Assembly: GCF_014873755.1 (NCBI RefSeq)
Contig: NZ_JADBEG010000001.1
Coordinates: forward strand, 3,350,501-3,414,500
Origin: Amycolatopsis lexingtonensis
Lineage (GTDB): Bacteria > Actinomycetota > Actinomycetes > Mycobacteriales > Pseudonocardiaceae
Direction: 5' to 3'
DNA: 64,000 bases
A program made the position numbers and the translations under genes. The notes beneath the pieces are model-generated. The model did not search any database. It was not told where the DNA came from and was given only the letters and a program-made list of their open reading frames with translations. Below are positions 27,231 through 37,384 of this stretch, piece by piece (the first letter of the stretch is position 1; the number at the start of each line of letters is the position of its first letter).

Positions 27231-28360
27231 GCGGTCGCCTTCGCCGTGACGGACGCGAAACCGTTGCGGCGCATGGTCTCCTCGTAGGCGCCGATCGCGT
27301 CGAGCAGGCCGAGCCGGCCGCGATGCGCCTCGGCCAGTGCCTGGCAGAGGCGGTGCGCGTCCTGGATGGCCAGGTTGCCGCCGAAGCCCGGGGCCAGGTG
27401 GATGGCGTCGCCGATGACCGTCACCGGACCGGGCGGCCAGGCGGGCATCGGCGGGATGGTGCCGCCGCGCAGCGCGACCGTGACGTCCGGCCACGCCTCG
27501 GCGACGATGGTTCGCAGGACCGAGGGCAGGTCCGCGGTCAGCTCCTCGGCCCGGCGCCCCACCGCCACCGGCGATCCGAGCTGCTCCCGCGTAATGGGCA
27601 GGGCCCACATCACGTAGTCCTCGATCCCGGCGACCGCACTGGAACGCAAGGCAGGCAGCCACTGTTGCCGCGCGGCCACGGGAGACTCGGTGAACCGCAG
27701 CACGCCGAACACCATCATCGTGCCGCGCACCCGCACGCTGGCGGGGCTGTCGCCGATCAGGCCGGGCAGCCCGGTGCCGGCCACGGCCCGCAGCGGAGTC
27801 GCGCCCATGATCGTGCGGCGTCCCGTATCCACGACCCGCACGTCGGGCAGATACCCGCGGCGAACCGCCGAACCGACGCCGTCCGCGCCGACCAATACGT
27901 CCGCGGTGTCCGTTGTGCCGTCGGCGAACCACACCCGGACGGTGCCGTCGGCGCGCCGCTCGAACCGCGTGAACTCCGCCCCGAATCGCACCACGTCGTC
28001 CAGTTCGGTCAGCAACACCGCCCACAGCAACGGCCGGTGGACCTGCCGGCCGGGCCGCGGCCGTCCCGCCACCCCGTCGGACGGCTGAGCGCCCGCGACG
28101 GTGAGTTCTCCGTCCACTTCGGACAGCGTGAGGGTCCGCTCACGCGGTCCGCCCGTGGTGGCCGTCAGCATCGCGACATGCGCCGGCGGCAGGCACGCCC
28201 GCAGCCCCGAAGCGCCCCGGTCGTCGAGGTGCAGGCTGATGCCCTGCGGACGGCCCAGCGCACCGTCCCGCTCGTACACCGCGACGTCGATCCCCGCCCG
28301 GCGCAACCCGTGAGCCAGCGTCAGCCCGCCGAGACCCGCGCCGACCACAACCACTCTCAT
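27227..28360 (-). CDS. FAD-dependent monooxygenase
   Basis: 377 residues from ATG 28360. It begins MRVVVVGAGLGGLTLAHGLRRAG (GxGxxG FAD site), with DVLVGADGVGSAVR as DG motif and VTVIGDAIHLAPGFGGNLAIQDA as GD motif. This is the p-hydroxybenzoate-hydroxylase fold of the small TetX/MhqO-like type. It is transcribed away from a TetR gene across an inverted repeat, so it is probably induced by that regulator's ligand. An antibiotic- or quinone-modifying role is possible. Confidence 0.9.
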   Translation of the reverse strand: MRVVVVGAGLGGLTLAHGLRRAGIDVAVYERDGALGRPQGISLHLDDRGASGLRACLPPAHVAMLTATTGGPRERTLTLSEVDGELTVAGAQPSDGVAGRPRPGRQVHRPLLWAVLLTELDDVVRFGAEFTRFERRADGTVRVWFADGTTDTADVLVGADGVGSAVRRGYLPDVRVVDTGRRTIMGATPLRAVAGTGLPGLIGDSPASVRVRGTMMVFGVLRFTESPVAARQQWLPALRSSAVAGIEDYVMWALPITREQLGSPVAVGRRAEELTADLPSVLRTIVAEAWPDVTVALRGGTIPPMPAWPPGPVTVIGDAIHLAPGFGGNLAIQDAHRLCQALAEAHRGRLGLLDAIGAYEETMRRNGFASVTAKATA

Positions 28361-28375
28361 CGCGCCATCCCCATT

Positions 28376-28438
28376 CTTCATCGCTTGGTGAAGACCACCG
28401 TACGGCGGGTCCGGCCAAAACTCCACCGAGTGATGAAG
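28376..28438. promoter_or_regulatory. Inverted repeat in the divergent TetR/monooxygenase promoter
   Basis: CTTCATCGCTTGGTG (28376-28390) and CACCGAGTGATGAAG (28424-28438) are inverted copies with 13 of 15 pairs, spaced 33 bases. They flank both promoters and suit a TetR operator pair. Confidence 0.65.
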
Positions 28439-28461
28439 AAAGGTGTTAGGCTTCGGTGGTC

Positions 28462-29067
28462 ATGACAGACCACGACACCCACCGCCCCGGACGCTGGCGC
28501 TCCGGCGCGGAGAGCAAACAGCGGATCCTGCGGGCCGCCCGCGAGCTGTTCGGCCAGCACGGCTACGGCGGTACGACCGTGCGCGCCATCGCGACCGCGG
28601 CGGAAGTCGACCCCGCGATGGTGTTCTACTTCTTCGGCACCAAGCAAGGCCTGTTCAGCGCCGTGATCGACATGCCGGGCACCGTCCCGCCGGCCATCGA
28701 GTCGATCTTCACCGGCGACCTCGGCACCATGGGCGAACGCATCGTCCGGACCCTCGTGGAAAACCTCGACAAGTCCGACCGCCCCCCGCTGGTGATGCTG
28801 ACCAGGTCGGCGCCGACCGACGCGCAATCCGAAGCGCTGCTGCGCGAATTCATCGACCGGGAGATCACCGGCCGGCTCGCGGCCCTGCTCGGCACACCGG
28901 ACGCCGTGCTGCGGGCGAGTATGGTCAACGTCCAGATCCTGGGTCTCGCGGTGGCCCGGTACATCGTCCGCGTCGAGCCGATCGCGTCGGCCTCCGTCGA
29001 CGAGCTGGCCATCACGTTCGGCCCGCTCGTGCAACACTGCCTGACCGGGCGAACGGCACCGTCTTGA
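28462..29067 (+). CDS. TetR-family transcriptional regulator
   Basis: 201 residues from ATG 28462; a GTG two codons earlier is the alternative. The HTH reads SKQRILRAARELFGQHGYGGTTVRAIATAAEVDPAMVFYFFGTKQGLF, and the C-terminal half is the TetR_C_17-like helical domain seen in DeoR-unrelated actinomycete regulators (DREITGRLAALLG). It likely represses the divergent FAD monooxygenase/DUF3159 pair and itself through the inverted repeat between them. Confidence 0.9.
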   Translation: MTDHDTHRPGRWRSGAESKQRILRAARELFGQHGYGGTTVRAIATAAEVDPAMVFYFFGTKQGLFSAVIDMPGTVPPAIESIFTGDLGTMGERIVRTLVENLDKSDRPPLVMLTRSAPTDAQSEALLREFIDREITGRLAALLGTPDAVLRASMVNVQILGLAVARYIVRVEPIASASVDELAITFGPLVQHCLTGRTAPS

Positions 29068-29074
29068 GCGCGAG

Positions 29075-29887
29075 TCATGCGCCCGCTTCGTTCCGGTGTG
29101 GCCAGGTGGTCGCGACGAAGTCCTCGAACGACCGCGGCGGGCGGCCGAGGGCACGCTGGACACCGTCGGCGAGCTCGGCGCCGCGGCCGTCGCGGAGATC
29201 GACCAGCAGCCCGGTGAGCAGGTTCGCCACGTTTTCCGGGACGCCGTAACGGATTTGCCGCTCGACGAAGGCCTCCGGGGCGACGTCGAGGTAGTCGATC
29301 TTCCGGCCGGTGGCCCGCGCGATGAGTGCGGTCGCTTCCGCGAAGCCGACTGCTCGCGGCCCGGTCAGCTCGTAGACCCGGCCGTGGTGCCGGTCGTCGG
29401 TGAGCGCTGCGGCGGCGACCTCGGCGATGTCCTCGGCGTCGACGAACGGAGCTCGTCCTTCGCCGGCCGGGAGGGTCAGCACGCCGTCGCGGATGCCGGC
29501 CGCCCACGGGCCCTCGCTGAAGTTCTGCGCGAACCAGTTCGGGCGCAGGACGGTCCAGCCCGCGCCGCAGCCGCGGACTGCTTCCTCGGCGGCGTGCAAT
29601 GGATGCTCGGCTTCGCCGGCACGCGGGGCGGACAGCAGCACGAGCCGGCGGGCGCCCGCCGAGACCGCTTCGGCCACGAACCGCGGGAGCCGGTCCCCGC
29701 CGCCCAGGTTCGGTTCCACGAGGTAGACGGCCGTGACACCGGCCAAGGCGGCGGCCCAGGTCGCCGGGTCGGCGAGGTCGAAGCCCCGGGTGCGGGAGCC
29801 GACCCGGGCGGCGGCGCCGAGCCTGCGGGCGATGCGGCAACCGGTCTTGCCGGTGCCGCCGAGAATCAAGGTGGTGGGCATGCCCAT
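29075..29887 (-). CDS. NmrA-like NAD(P)-binding protein
   Basis: 270 residues from ATG 29887. The dinucleotide site is LILGGTGKTGCRIARRLG. The lack of a YxxxK motif and the presence of LRPNWFAQNFSEGPW place it with atypical SDRs of the NmrA/ergot-biosynthesis-like type, which may be redox sensors or reductases. Divergent from the AraC gene with a short spacer, so regulated by it in all likelihood. Confidence 0.87.
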   Translation of the reverse strand: MGMPTTLILGGTGKTGCRIARRLGAAARVGSRTRGFDLADPATWAAALAGVTAVYLVEPNLGGGDRLPRFVAEAVSAGARRLVLLSAPRAGEAEHPLHAAEEAVRGCGAGWTVLRPNWFAQNFSEGPWAAGIRDGVLTLPAGEGRAPFVDAEDIAEVAAAALTDDRHHGRVYELTGPRAVGFAEATALIARATGRKIDYLDVAPEAFVERQIRYGVPENVANLLTGLLVDLRDGRGAELADGVQRALGRPPRSFEDFVATTWPHRNEAGA

Positions 29888-29962
29888 AAGCCAACTCGCT
29901 GACGGCGAGACGATCCATGGGTGAAAATCGCCGATACCTTTGTCAGCGTCTACAGTGCCGAG

Positions 29963-30895
29963 ATGGACGTCCTCAGCGACCTGCTGGACCGGGCCCATGC
30001 CGGCCACGCGCTGGTCCGGCAGCTGATCCAGCGGCCGCCGTGGTCGCTGGCCTTCGCCGACGCCCCGCCGCTCACGCTGGTGGCCACGCTCGGCGGGCAC
30101 GCGTCACTGCGCGTCGGCGACGCCGCGCCGGTGCGTCTCGCCGCCGGGGACCTCGCGCTGATCACCACGTCCGCGTACACCATCGCCGACGCCCCGGGCA
30201 CCCCGCCGCAGCTGGTGATCCGCGGGACGAAGAAGTATCCGGTCCCCGGCGCGGAGCGGGTGAAGAACCGGTCGCCGCGCACGTACGGCGGCGGCGAGCC
30301 CGGGGCCACGACCATGCTCCGCGGCGCTTACGAACTCCACGGCGCCGCCGCGGAACGGCTGCTCGGCATGCTCCCGCCGGTGGCGGTGGTGCCCGCCGGG
30401 CCGCGGACCCGTGGCGCGCTGGACCTGCTCGCCGCCGAGGTGGCCCGCGACGAGCCCGGCCAGGACGCCGTGCTCCGACGGCTGCTGGACCTGGTGCTCG
30501 TGCTGGCACTGCGCGGCTGGTGCGCCCGGCTGGAGCCGTCGCCCGCCTGGTACCGCGCGTTGAGCGACGCCGGCGTCGGCGAAGCCCTGCGCTTGCTGCA
30601 CACCGAGCCGGCGCACCGGTGGACGGTCGCCGAGTTGGCCGTCCGGGCCGGCCTGTCGCGCGCCGCGTTCGCCGCACGCTTCGCCCGGCTGGTCGGCGAG
30701 CCGCCGCTGACCTACCTGACCGGCTGGCGGATGACGCTTGCCGCGGACCTGTTGCGCGACACCGAAGACACCGTCGCCACCGTCGCCCGCGCGGTCGGGT
30801 ACGACGACCCGTTCGCCTTCAGCGTCGCCTTCAAACGCGTCCGCGGCGCCAGCCCCTCGGACTGGCGCCGCGGCCGGGTGACTCCCGGTCCGTGA
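29963..30895 (+). CDS. AraC-family transcriptional regulator with cupin-type sensor domain
   Basis: 310 residues from ATG 29963, where homologous proteins typically start MDVLSDLL. A GTG at 29921 would add 14 residues but would run into the promoter shared with the NmrA-like gene. The N-terminal cupin_6 domain (PWSLAFADAPPLTLVATLGG…APVRLAAGDLALI) is followed by a double HTH (WTVAELAVRAGLSRAAFAARFARLVGEPPLTYLTGWRM…). Likely regulates the divergent NmrA-like gene. Confidence 0.88.
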   Translation: MDVLSDLLDRAHAGHALVRQLIQRPPWSLAFADAPPLTLVATLGGHASLRVGDAAPVRLAAGDLALITTSAYTIADAPGTPPQLVIRGTKKYPVPGAERVKNRSPRTYGGGEPGATTMLRGAYELHGAAAERLLGMLPPVAVVPAGPRTRGALDLLAAEVARDEPGQDAVLRRLLDLVLVLALRGWCARLEPSPAWYRALSDAGVGEALRLLHTEPAHRWTVAELAVRAGLSRAAFAARFARLVGEPPLTYLTGWRMTLAADLLRDTEDTVATVARAVGYDDPFAFSVAFKRVRGASPSDWRRGRVTPGP

Positions 30896-30913
30896 CCGAG
30901 GCGCGCTCAGGGC

Positions 30914-32134
30914 TCAACCGTGCAAAGCGCTACCGGCCTGCCAGGCGCTCCAGCTGATGGCCCAGTCCCCGTGGCCGTTGTTGATCGACAGCTGCGGACC
31001 GCCCGAGTTGGTGATCTCGACGACGTCGCCGACGTTGAAGTTGTCGAAGAACCACTTGGCGTTCTCGGTGTTCATGTTGAGGCAGCCGTTGGAGACGTTG
31101 GCACTCCCCTGCACGCCCACCGTCTTCAAGTTCTCGTGCAGGTATTCGCCGTCGTTGGAGATCCGGACGTTCCAGTTCTCCGGTGCGTTGTAGTAGCCGG
31201 GGTCCCCCTCGCACACGCCGTAGCTGCAGGAGTCCATGATCTTGTGTTCTTCCTTCCCCAGCACCGTGTGGGTGCCGTTGAAGGTCGGCGTCGGGCCCCG
31301 CGGCGGGGTGTCGACGGTCTTGCCCATGCTGATCGGCGCGGTCTTCACCAGCTCCCCGTTGTGGAACGCCTTGATCTGGTGCGTTTTGCCGTCCGCCTTG
31401 GCGATCCAGGAGTCGTGGACCTTGTAGCTGGCCGAGACGTCCTGCCCGCCGTACACGCCACCGCCGATCGGCATGCCGAAGGTCGTGGTCTCCAGCTTCA
31501 CCGTCGACCCGGCCTTCCAGTACTCCTGGGGCCGGAAGTGCACCTCGCGCTTGCCCACCCAGTACCAGCCACCGCCCTGGGCCGGCGAGGAGGTCACCTT
31601 GAGGGACTTCTCCACCGCGGCCTTGTCGGTGATGTCGTGGTCGAACTTCAGGCCGAGGACCAGGCCGACACCGACATCGCCCGACGGCGGCTGGGAGAGC
31701 GACGGCGTGGCGACTCCGGCGGGCTTGAGCGTGTGCACTTCGCCGCGCTGTTCGGTCGCCGCGCCCGCCGCGTTCACCGCCGTGGCGACCACCTGGTAGG
31801 TGGCCCCGTACCGGAGGTGGTCGTCGCTGGTCCACGTCGTCTTGTCCGGCGAAAGCCCGCCCTTGACGGCGTTGCCGGTCTGCGGGTTGGTGACCGCGAC
31901 CGCCTGCAACGTGCCGCCCGCGGCCTTGACGACGATCGGGTCCTTCGGGCTCAGCTGGTCCTCGCCCGCGGGCACGAACGCCACGGTCGCGGCCGGCACC
32001 CCGGGCACGCTTGTCATCCCGGCCGCCGCGGGCGCACCGGCCGCTAGCGCCGTCCCCGCGGTTTCGGTCTGCCCACTACACGCGGCCAGCACCAAGCCGG
32101 CCAAGCCGAGCCCGGCGATACGGATCATTCTCAC
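30914..32134 (-). CDS. L,D-transpeptidase lipoprotein (Ig-like domains plus YkuD)
   Basis: 406 residues. The lipobox LVLAAC places the modified cysteine at residue 19. Two Ig-like domains (roughly 50-140 and 150-260) precede the YkuD catalytic domain with HENLKTVG and the active-site SNGCLNM (C351). The layout matches mycobacterial LdtMt2-type enzymes that make 3-3 cross-links in peptidoglycan outside the membrane. Monocistronic, convergent with the AraC gene. Confidence 0.93.
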   Translation of the reverse strand: MRMIRIAGLGLAGLVLAACSGQTETAGTALAAGAPAAAGMTSVPGVPAATVAFVPAGEDQLSPKDPIVVKAAGGTLQAVAVTNPQTGNAVKGGLSPDKTTWTSDDHLRYGATYQVVATAVNAAGAATEQRGEVHTLKPAGVATPSLSQPPSGDVGVGLVLGLKFDHDITDKAAVEKSLKVTSSPAQGGGWYWVGKREVHFRPQEYWKAGSTVKLETTTFGMPIGGGVYGGQDVSASYKVHDSWIAKADGKTHQIKAFHNGELVKTAPISMGKTVDTPPRGPTPTFNGTHTVLGKEEHKIMDSCSYGVCEGDPGYYNAPENWNVRISNDGEYLHENLKTVGVQGSANVSNGCLNMNTENAKWFFDNFNVGDVVEITNSGGPQLSINNGHGDWAISWSAWQAGSALHG

Positions 32135-32187
32135 GATCCCTCAGACGTCCGAACCGCCACCCCGTTGTGTCACGATCCGATCTCCGT

Positions 32188-33337
<1,150 letters not shown>

Positions 33338-33409
33338 CCGGACGACCACCTTGGCGGTGTCAACCATCCCGGATAGCCTGAGGACTTCATCGCCGAGCGA
33401 AGGAGTCCC

Positions 33410-34624
33410 GTGACTTCAGCAGGGCACGCACCTGACATCTTGTCACCGGAGTTTGCCGCCGATCCCTATTCCGCTTATGACTTCATGCTCGAACATTCGC
33501 CCGTGCTCTGGCACGAAGGAATGCAGAGCTACATCGTTTCGCGGTACGACGATGTGTCTCGCGCCTTCAAGGAGAGCACGTTCACCACCGACAACTACGG
33601 CTGGCAGCTGGAACCCGTGCACGGGCGCACGATCCTCCAGATGAGCGGCCGCGAGCACGCCATCCGCCGCGCGCTGGTGGCGCCCGCGTTCCGTGGCAAC
33701 GAACTGGAGGAAAAGTTCCGCCCGGTGATCGAGCGGAACTCCGCCCAGCTCATCGACGCCTTCCGCGACCGCGGCACGGCCGACATCGTCACCGACTACG
33801 CCCGCCACTTCCCGATCAACGTCATCGTCGACATGCTCGGGCTGGACCAGAACGACCACGCCCGGTTCCAGCGCTGGTACAGCGCGATCATCGCCTTCCT
33901 CGGCAACCTCAGCCAGGACGAGCGGATCACCGCCGCCGGGCTCGAGACCCACGACGAACTCGCCGCGTACATGATCCCGATCATCCGGGAGCGCCGGGAA
34001 AACCCCGGCGACGACCTCCTTTCGGCACTCTGCGCCGCCGAGGTCGACGGCACCAGCATGAGCGACGAAGACATCAAAGCCTTCTGCAGCCTGCTGCTGG
34101 CCGCCGGCGGCGAGACCACGGACAAGGCGATCGCCAGCCTGTTCCGCAACCTGCTGGCGCACCCCGATCAGCTCGACGCCGTCCGCGCCGACCGCACCCT
34201 GATCCCGAAAGCGTTCGCCGAAACCCTGCGCCACACCCCGCCGGTGCACATGATCATGCGGCAGCCCGCGGCGGACGTCGAGATCGGCGGCCAAACGATT
34301 CCCGCCGGCAGCACGGTGACCTGCCTGATCGGCGCGGCGAACCGCGACCCGCGCCGGTTCGCGAACGCGAGCGCGTTCGACATCTTCCGCACGGACCTCC
34401 CGACCGAGACCGCGTTTTCGGCGGCGGCGAGCCACCTTTCCTTCGCACTGGGCCGGCACTTCTGCGTCGGCGCGCTCTTGGCCAAGACCGAGATCGAGGT
34501 CGGTGTCAACCAGCTGCTCGACGCGATGCCGGACCTGCGCCTGGCGGAAGGCGCGGCACCCGCCGAACGAGGCGTGTTCACCCGGGGGCCCGAGTCACTG
34601 CCGGTGACGTTCACCCCCGCCTGA
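33410..34624 (+). CDS. Cytochrome P450 with all canonical motifs
   Basis: 404 residues from GTG 33410 with AAGGAG upstream. The I-helix motif is LAAGGETTD, ExxR is ETLR, and the heme loop is FALGRHFCVG with C352 as iron ligand. It is a soluble class I bacterial P450 needing a ferredoxin, none of which is encoded nearby. Substrate unknown. It converges on the conservon P450 but differs from it in having a complete ExxR and oxygen-activating threonine. Confidence 0.93.
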   Translation: MTSAGHAPDILSPEFAADPYSAYDFMLEHSPVLWHEGMQSYIVSRYDDVSRAFKESTFTTDNYGWQLEPVHGRTILQMSGREHAIRRALVAPAFRGNELEEKFRPVIERNSAQLIDAFRDRGTADIVTDYARHFPINVIVDMLGLDQNDHARFQRWYSAIIAFLGNLSQDERITAAGLETHDELAAYMIPIIRERRENPGDDLLSALCAAEVDGTSMSDEDIKAFCSLLLAAGGETTDKAIASLFRNLLAHPDQLDAVRADRTLIPKAFAETLRHTPPVHMIMRQPAADVEIGGQTIPAGSTVTCLIGAANRDPRRFANASAFDIFRTDLPTETAFSAAASHLSFALGRHFCVGALLAKTEIEVGVNQLLDAMPDLRLAEGAAPAERGVFTRGPESLPVTFTPA

Positions 34625-34632
34625 CCCGCCGG

Positions 34633-34659
34633 GCCCCGGCCGGCCGAGGCCGCCGGGGC
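34633..34659. terminator. Hairpin between the two convergent P450 genes
   Basis: GCCCCGGCCGGCC pairs with GGCCGCCGGGGC through a one-base bulge and a 2-base loop in the 63-base spacer. Probable bidirectional terminator. Confidence 0.5.
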
Positions 34660-34687
34660 TCGACGGCTCAGCCGCGAAAGAAGGCGC

Positions 34688-35947
34688 TCACCACAGCGCC
34701 GGCCCGGCCACGTGCACCGGGGTGAAGTGCACCGGCAGGCTCTCCAGACCCCGCATCCACACCGACGGCCGCCACTTCAGCTGCTCGGCCGGCACCGCGA
34801 GCTCCAGGTCCGGGAGCCGGTCCAGCAGGACTTCGACGGTGGTGCGGGCGATGACCTCGGCCACCTCCGGCGCCGGGTAGGGACAGCCGTGTTCGCCGTG
34901 CCCGAAGGACATGTGCGCGTGGTTGCCCAGCGCGCCCGACGCCGCGTCCGGCCGGGCGTGCGGGTCGGCGTTCCCGGCCGCCAGCCCGAGCACCACCAGA
35001 TCCCCTTGCCGCACGCGGACACCGCTGAGCATGGTGTCGCGGCTGGCGAAGCGCCCGATGAAGTTCTGCGTCGGCGTGTCGTGCCACAGCACCTCGTTGA
35101 GGGCCTGGCCGACACTGCCGCGCCCGCCCGAAAGCGTCATCGCGAAGCGGCTGTCGGTCAGCATCAGGCGGATGGTGTTGCCGATCCAGTTCGCCGTCGG
35201 CTGCTGCGCCGCGGCGGTCACCACGAGGAGGTCCTGGACGACCTCCTCGTCGGTCAGCGCCGCGGGGTGCTGCAGCATCGCCGTCGGGACGTCCGCGCCC
35301 GGCTGCTCGTGCTTCACCGCCACGAGCCGCGCCATCGCCTCCTGCACCCGCATGTACGCGGGCAATGCCTCGGGACCGACGTCGAGGGACAACGCGACGT
35401 CGCGCACCAGCGCCGGCGCCTCCGAGTCGGGCATACCGTACATCTTCGCGACCGCGAGCAGCGGCGCCTGCTGGGCGAAACCGGCGATGAGGTCGGCTTC
35501 GCCGGTGCCCGCGAACCCGTCGATCAAGCGGTCCGCGATGCGCTCGCAGTGCGCGCCGAGGTCGAACTGGTCCACCGCGGACAGCGCGTCGCCGATCGCG
35601 CCCGCCCGGCGCCGGTGCTCCCCGGCCTCGGTGAACATCACCGACGGGTTGTGCATCACGTAGGGCAGCAGCGGCCAGTCTTCGGGGACGTTCTTCCACT
35701 GGTTCCACCGGCGGCTGTCCCTGGCGAACAGCTGCGAGTCCTGGCACACCTGGTGGATTTCGCGGTAGCCGGTCGCCAGCCACGCGGGGATGTCACCGTC
35801 GAGCAGGACCGGGACGACCCCGCCGTGCTGCCGCCGGATCCGGGCGTACAACGCGGCGGGGTCCTTCTGGAACTCCGGCCCGTACAACCGGACGCGGTCC
35901 GACGTGGAGGCCGCCTCCGCGTGGGTGCTGGTGTGGGAACCGGTCAC
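34688..35947 (-). CDS. cvnE: Conservon cytochrome P450, CYP157-like (ExxR replaced)
   Basis: 419 residues. ATG 35947 overlaps the GTPase stop (ATGA). The heme loop FGHGEHGCPYP keeps the cysteine (C355). The otherwise invariant K-helix ExxR reads E285-V-L-W, and the I-helix lacks the AGxxT motif (AAAQQPTANW). Both features are known from CYP157 proteins of Streptomyces conservons, which also lack ExxR. It may bind heme without classical monooxygenase activity. Last gene of the five-gene conservon. The P450 is an effector or sensor partner of the upstream signalling proteins in the model for these operons. Confidence 0.9.
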   Translation of the reverse strand: MTGSHTSTHAEAASTSDRVRLYGPEFQKDPAALYARIRRQHGGVVPVLLDGDIPAWLATGYREIHQVCQDSQLFARDSRRWNQWKNVPEDWPLLPYVMHNPSVMFTEAGEHRRRAGAIGDALSAVDQFDLGAHCERIADRLIDGFAGTGEADLIAGFAQQAPLLAVAKMYGMPDSEAPALVRDVALSLDVGPEALPAYMRVQEAMARLVAVKHEQPGADVPTAMLQHPAALTDEEVVQDLLVVTAAAQQPTANWIGNTIRLMLTDSRFAMTLSGGRGSVGQALNEVLWHDTPTQNFIGRFASRDTMLSGVRVRQGDLVVLGLAAGNADPHARPDAASGALGNHAHMSFGHGEHGCPYPAPEVAEVIARTTVEVLLDRLPDLELAVPAEQLKWRPSVWMRGLESLPVHFTPVHVAGPALW

Positions 35948-36552
35948 GATGCGCCCTCCCGGACTTTGGACAGGGTGTAGAGGTGGTCGACGAGCGAGAT
36001 CAGCACCTGCTTCGACGAGTCCCGGTCGCGGGCGTCGCAGTCCACGAGCGGCACCTCGGCGGACAGGTCGAGCGCCGCGCGCACGTCGTCGAGGCTGTGC
36101 TTAGGCGGGCCGAAGTTGTTGCGCGCCACGATGAACGGCGTGCCGTGGTGTTCGAGCCGGTCGATCGCGTACCACGAATCGGCCAGCCGCCGGGCGTCCA
36201 CCAGGACGACGGCGCCGAGGGTGCCGGCGAACAGGCTGTCCCAGAGGAACCAGAACCGTTCCTGCCCCGGGGCCCCGAACAGGTAGAGCACCAGCTGCTC
36301 GTCGAGGCTGATCCGGCCGAAGTCGAACGCGACCGTGGTCGTCGTCTTGGCCTGCACCCCGCGGGTGTGGTCGACGCCGATCCCGGCCTGGGTCATCGTC
36401 TCTTCGGTGCTCAGCGGCCGGATCTCGCTGACCGACCGGACCATGGTCGTCTTCCCGACGCCGAAGCCGCCGACGATGACGATCTTCACGCCGTCGTTGG
36501 CGGTGTCGGCCAGGGGCAGCCGTTCTTCTCGTTCAAAGATTGCGGAGTCCAA
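35944..36552 (-). CDS. cvnD: Conservon Ras-like GTP-binding protein
   Basis: 202 residues from TTG 36552 with GAAGG upstream. P-loop GGFGVGKTT, switch-region APGQERF, and the specificity loop ARNNF in place of the canonical NKxD. It belongs to the ATP/GTP-binding family (MglA-like) that follows DUF742 in all conservons. It cycles nucleotide at the membrane side in concert with the roadblock protein. Overlaps the DUF742 gene by 20 bases. Confidence 0.93.
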   Translation of the reverse strand: MDSAIFEREERLPLADTANDGVKIVIVGGFGVGKTTMVRSVSEIRPLSTEETMTQAGIGVDHTRGVQAKTTTTVAFDFGRISLDEQLVLYLFGAPGQERFWFLWDSLFAGTLGAVVLVDARRLADSWYAIDRLEHHGTPFIVARNNFGPPKHSLDDVRAALDLSAEVPLVDCDARDRDSSKQVLISLVDHLYTLSKVREGAS

Positions 36553-36892
36553 CGAGCACCTTCTTGAGGAATTCCGAGTCGGAGGTCCGTCCCGCGGCCT
36601 GGGCCGACGACGGATGTCGGGCGGACACCTTGCCCGTGGCCAGCAGGTCCGCGAGCAGGATCTTGATCACACTCACCGGGAGCGCCAGATCGGCCGACAG
36701 CTCCACGACCGACGTCGGCTTCGCGGTGATCCGCAGGATCCGGACGTGCTCGGACTGCATGCCCGCCGACGGCTCCGACTCCCGGACGATCAGGGTGACG
36801 AGATCGAGATCGACGTCATCCGCGCTGCTGCGCCCACCCGTGACCGTGTAGAGCCGGTCCGGGTCCTCCCCGTCGAGCGCGGCGCGCGTCAC
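36533..36892 (-). CDS. cvnC: Conservon DUF742 protein
   Basis: 119 residues from GTG 36892, overlapping the roadblock stop (GTGA). DRLYTVTGGRSS near the start, LDLVTLIVRE, and a winged-helix-like part (LRITAKPTSVVELSADLALPVSVIKILLADLL) are the DUF742 signature. Third gene of the conservon; adaptor between kinase/roadblock and GTPase in current models. Confidence 0.92.
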   Translation of the reverse strand: MTRAALDGEDPDRLYTVTGGRSSADDVDLDLVTLIVRESEPSAGMQSEHVRILRITAKPTSVVELSADLALPVSVIKILLADLLATGKVSARHPSSAQAAGRTSDSEFLKKVLVGLRNL

Positions 36893-37308
36893 GAAGCCGG
36901 GTGGTCGGCCGCCGCGAAGCGCGGCGGGGCGGTGAAGATCGAGCCGATCTGTTCCACCAGCTCGTCCATGTTGTGGCCGATCAGGCCGACGTCGGCGTCT
37001 TCGGTGGCGATCACGGCCAGGTGCGAGCCGACCCCGGCCTCGACGATGAAGAGGATCCCGCCGTGGAACTCGGTCATCGAGTTCCGCACGCCACCGGTGC
37101 CGTCGCCGAACTCGACCGACGCGCCGTGCGCCAGCGCCTGGACGCCGGCGGCGATCGCGGCGAGCTGGTCGGCACGGTCGACGGTGAGCCCCTGCGTGTG
37201 GCAGAGCTTCAGGCCGTCGCGGGAAAGCACGAGGGCGTGGCAGGCCCCGGCGGTGTTGGTGACGAGGTTTTCGAGGAGCCATTCGAGGCTCTTGTCCGAA
37301 TCAGTCAT
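36889..37308 (-). CDS. cvnB: Conservon roadblock/LC7-domain protein
   Basis: 139 residues from ATG 37308. LEWLLENLVTNTAGACHALVLSRDGL… and the mid-protein LAAIAAGVQALAHGASVEFG are typical of the roadblock/LC7 proteins that act as GTPase regulators. Second gene of the conservon, 76 bases after the histidine kinase. Confidence 0.93.
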   Translation of the reverse strand: MTDSDKSLEWLLENLVTNTAGACHALVLSRDGLKLCHTQGLTVDRADQLAAIAAGVQALAHGASVEFGDGTGGVRNSMTEFHGGILFIVEAGVGSHLAVIATEDADVGLIGHNMDELVEQIGSIFTAPPRFAAADHPAS

Positions 37309-37384
37309 CGAATCCGGGGACCGGGCGCGGCGGGTCCCCTTGCTCCCATCTGGCGGTGTGCGGGTGTACGGGCGGGGCGACGGG

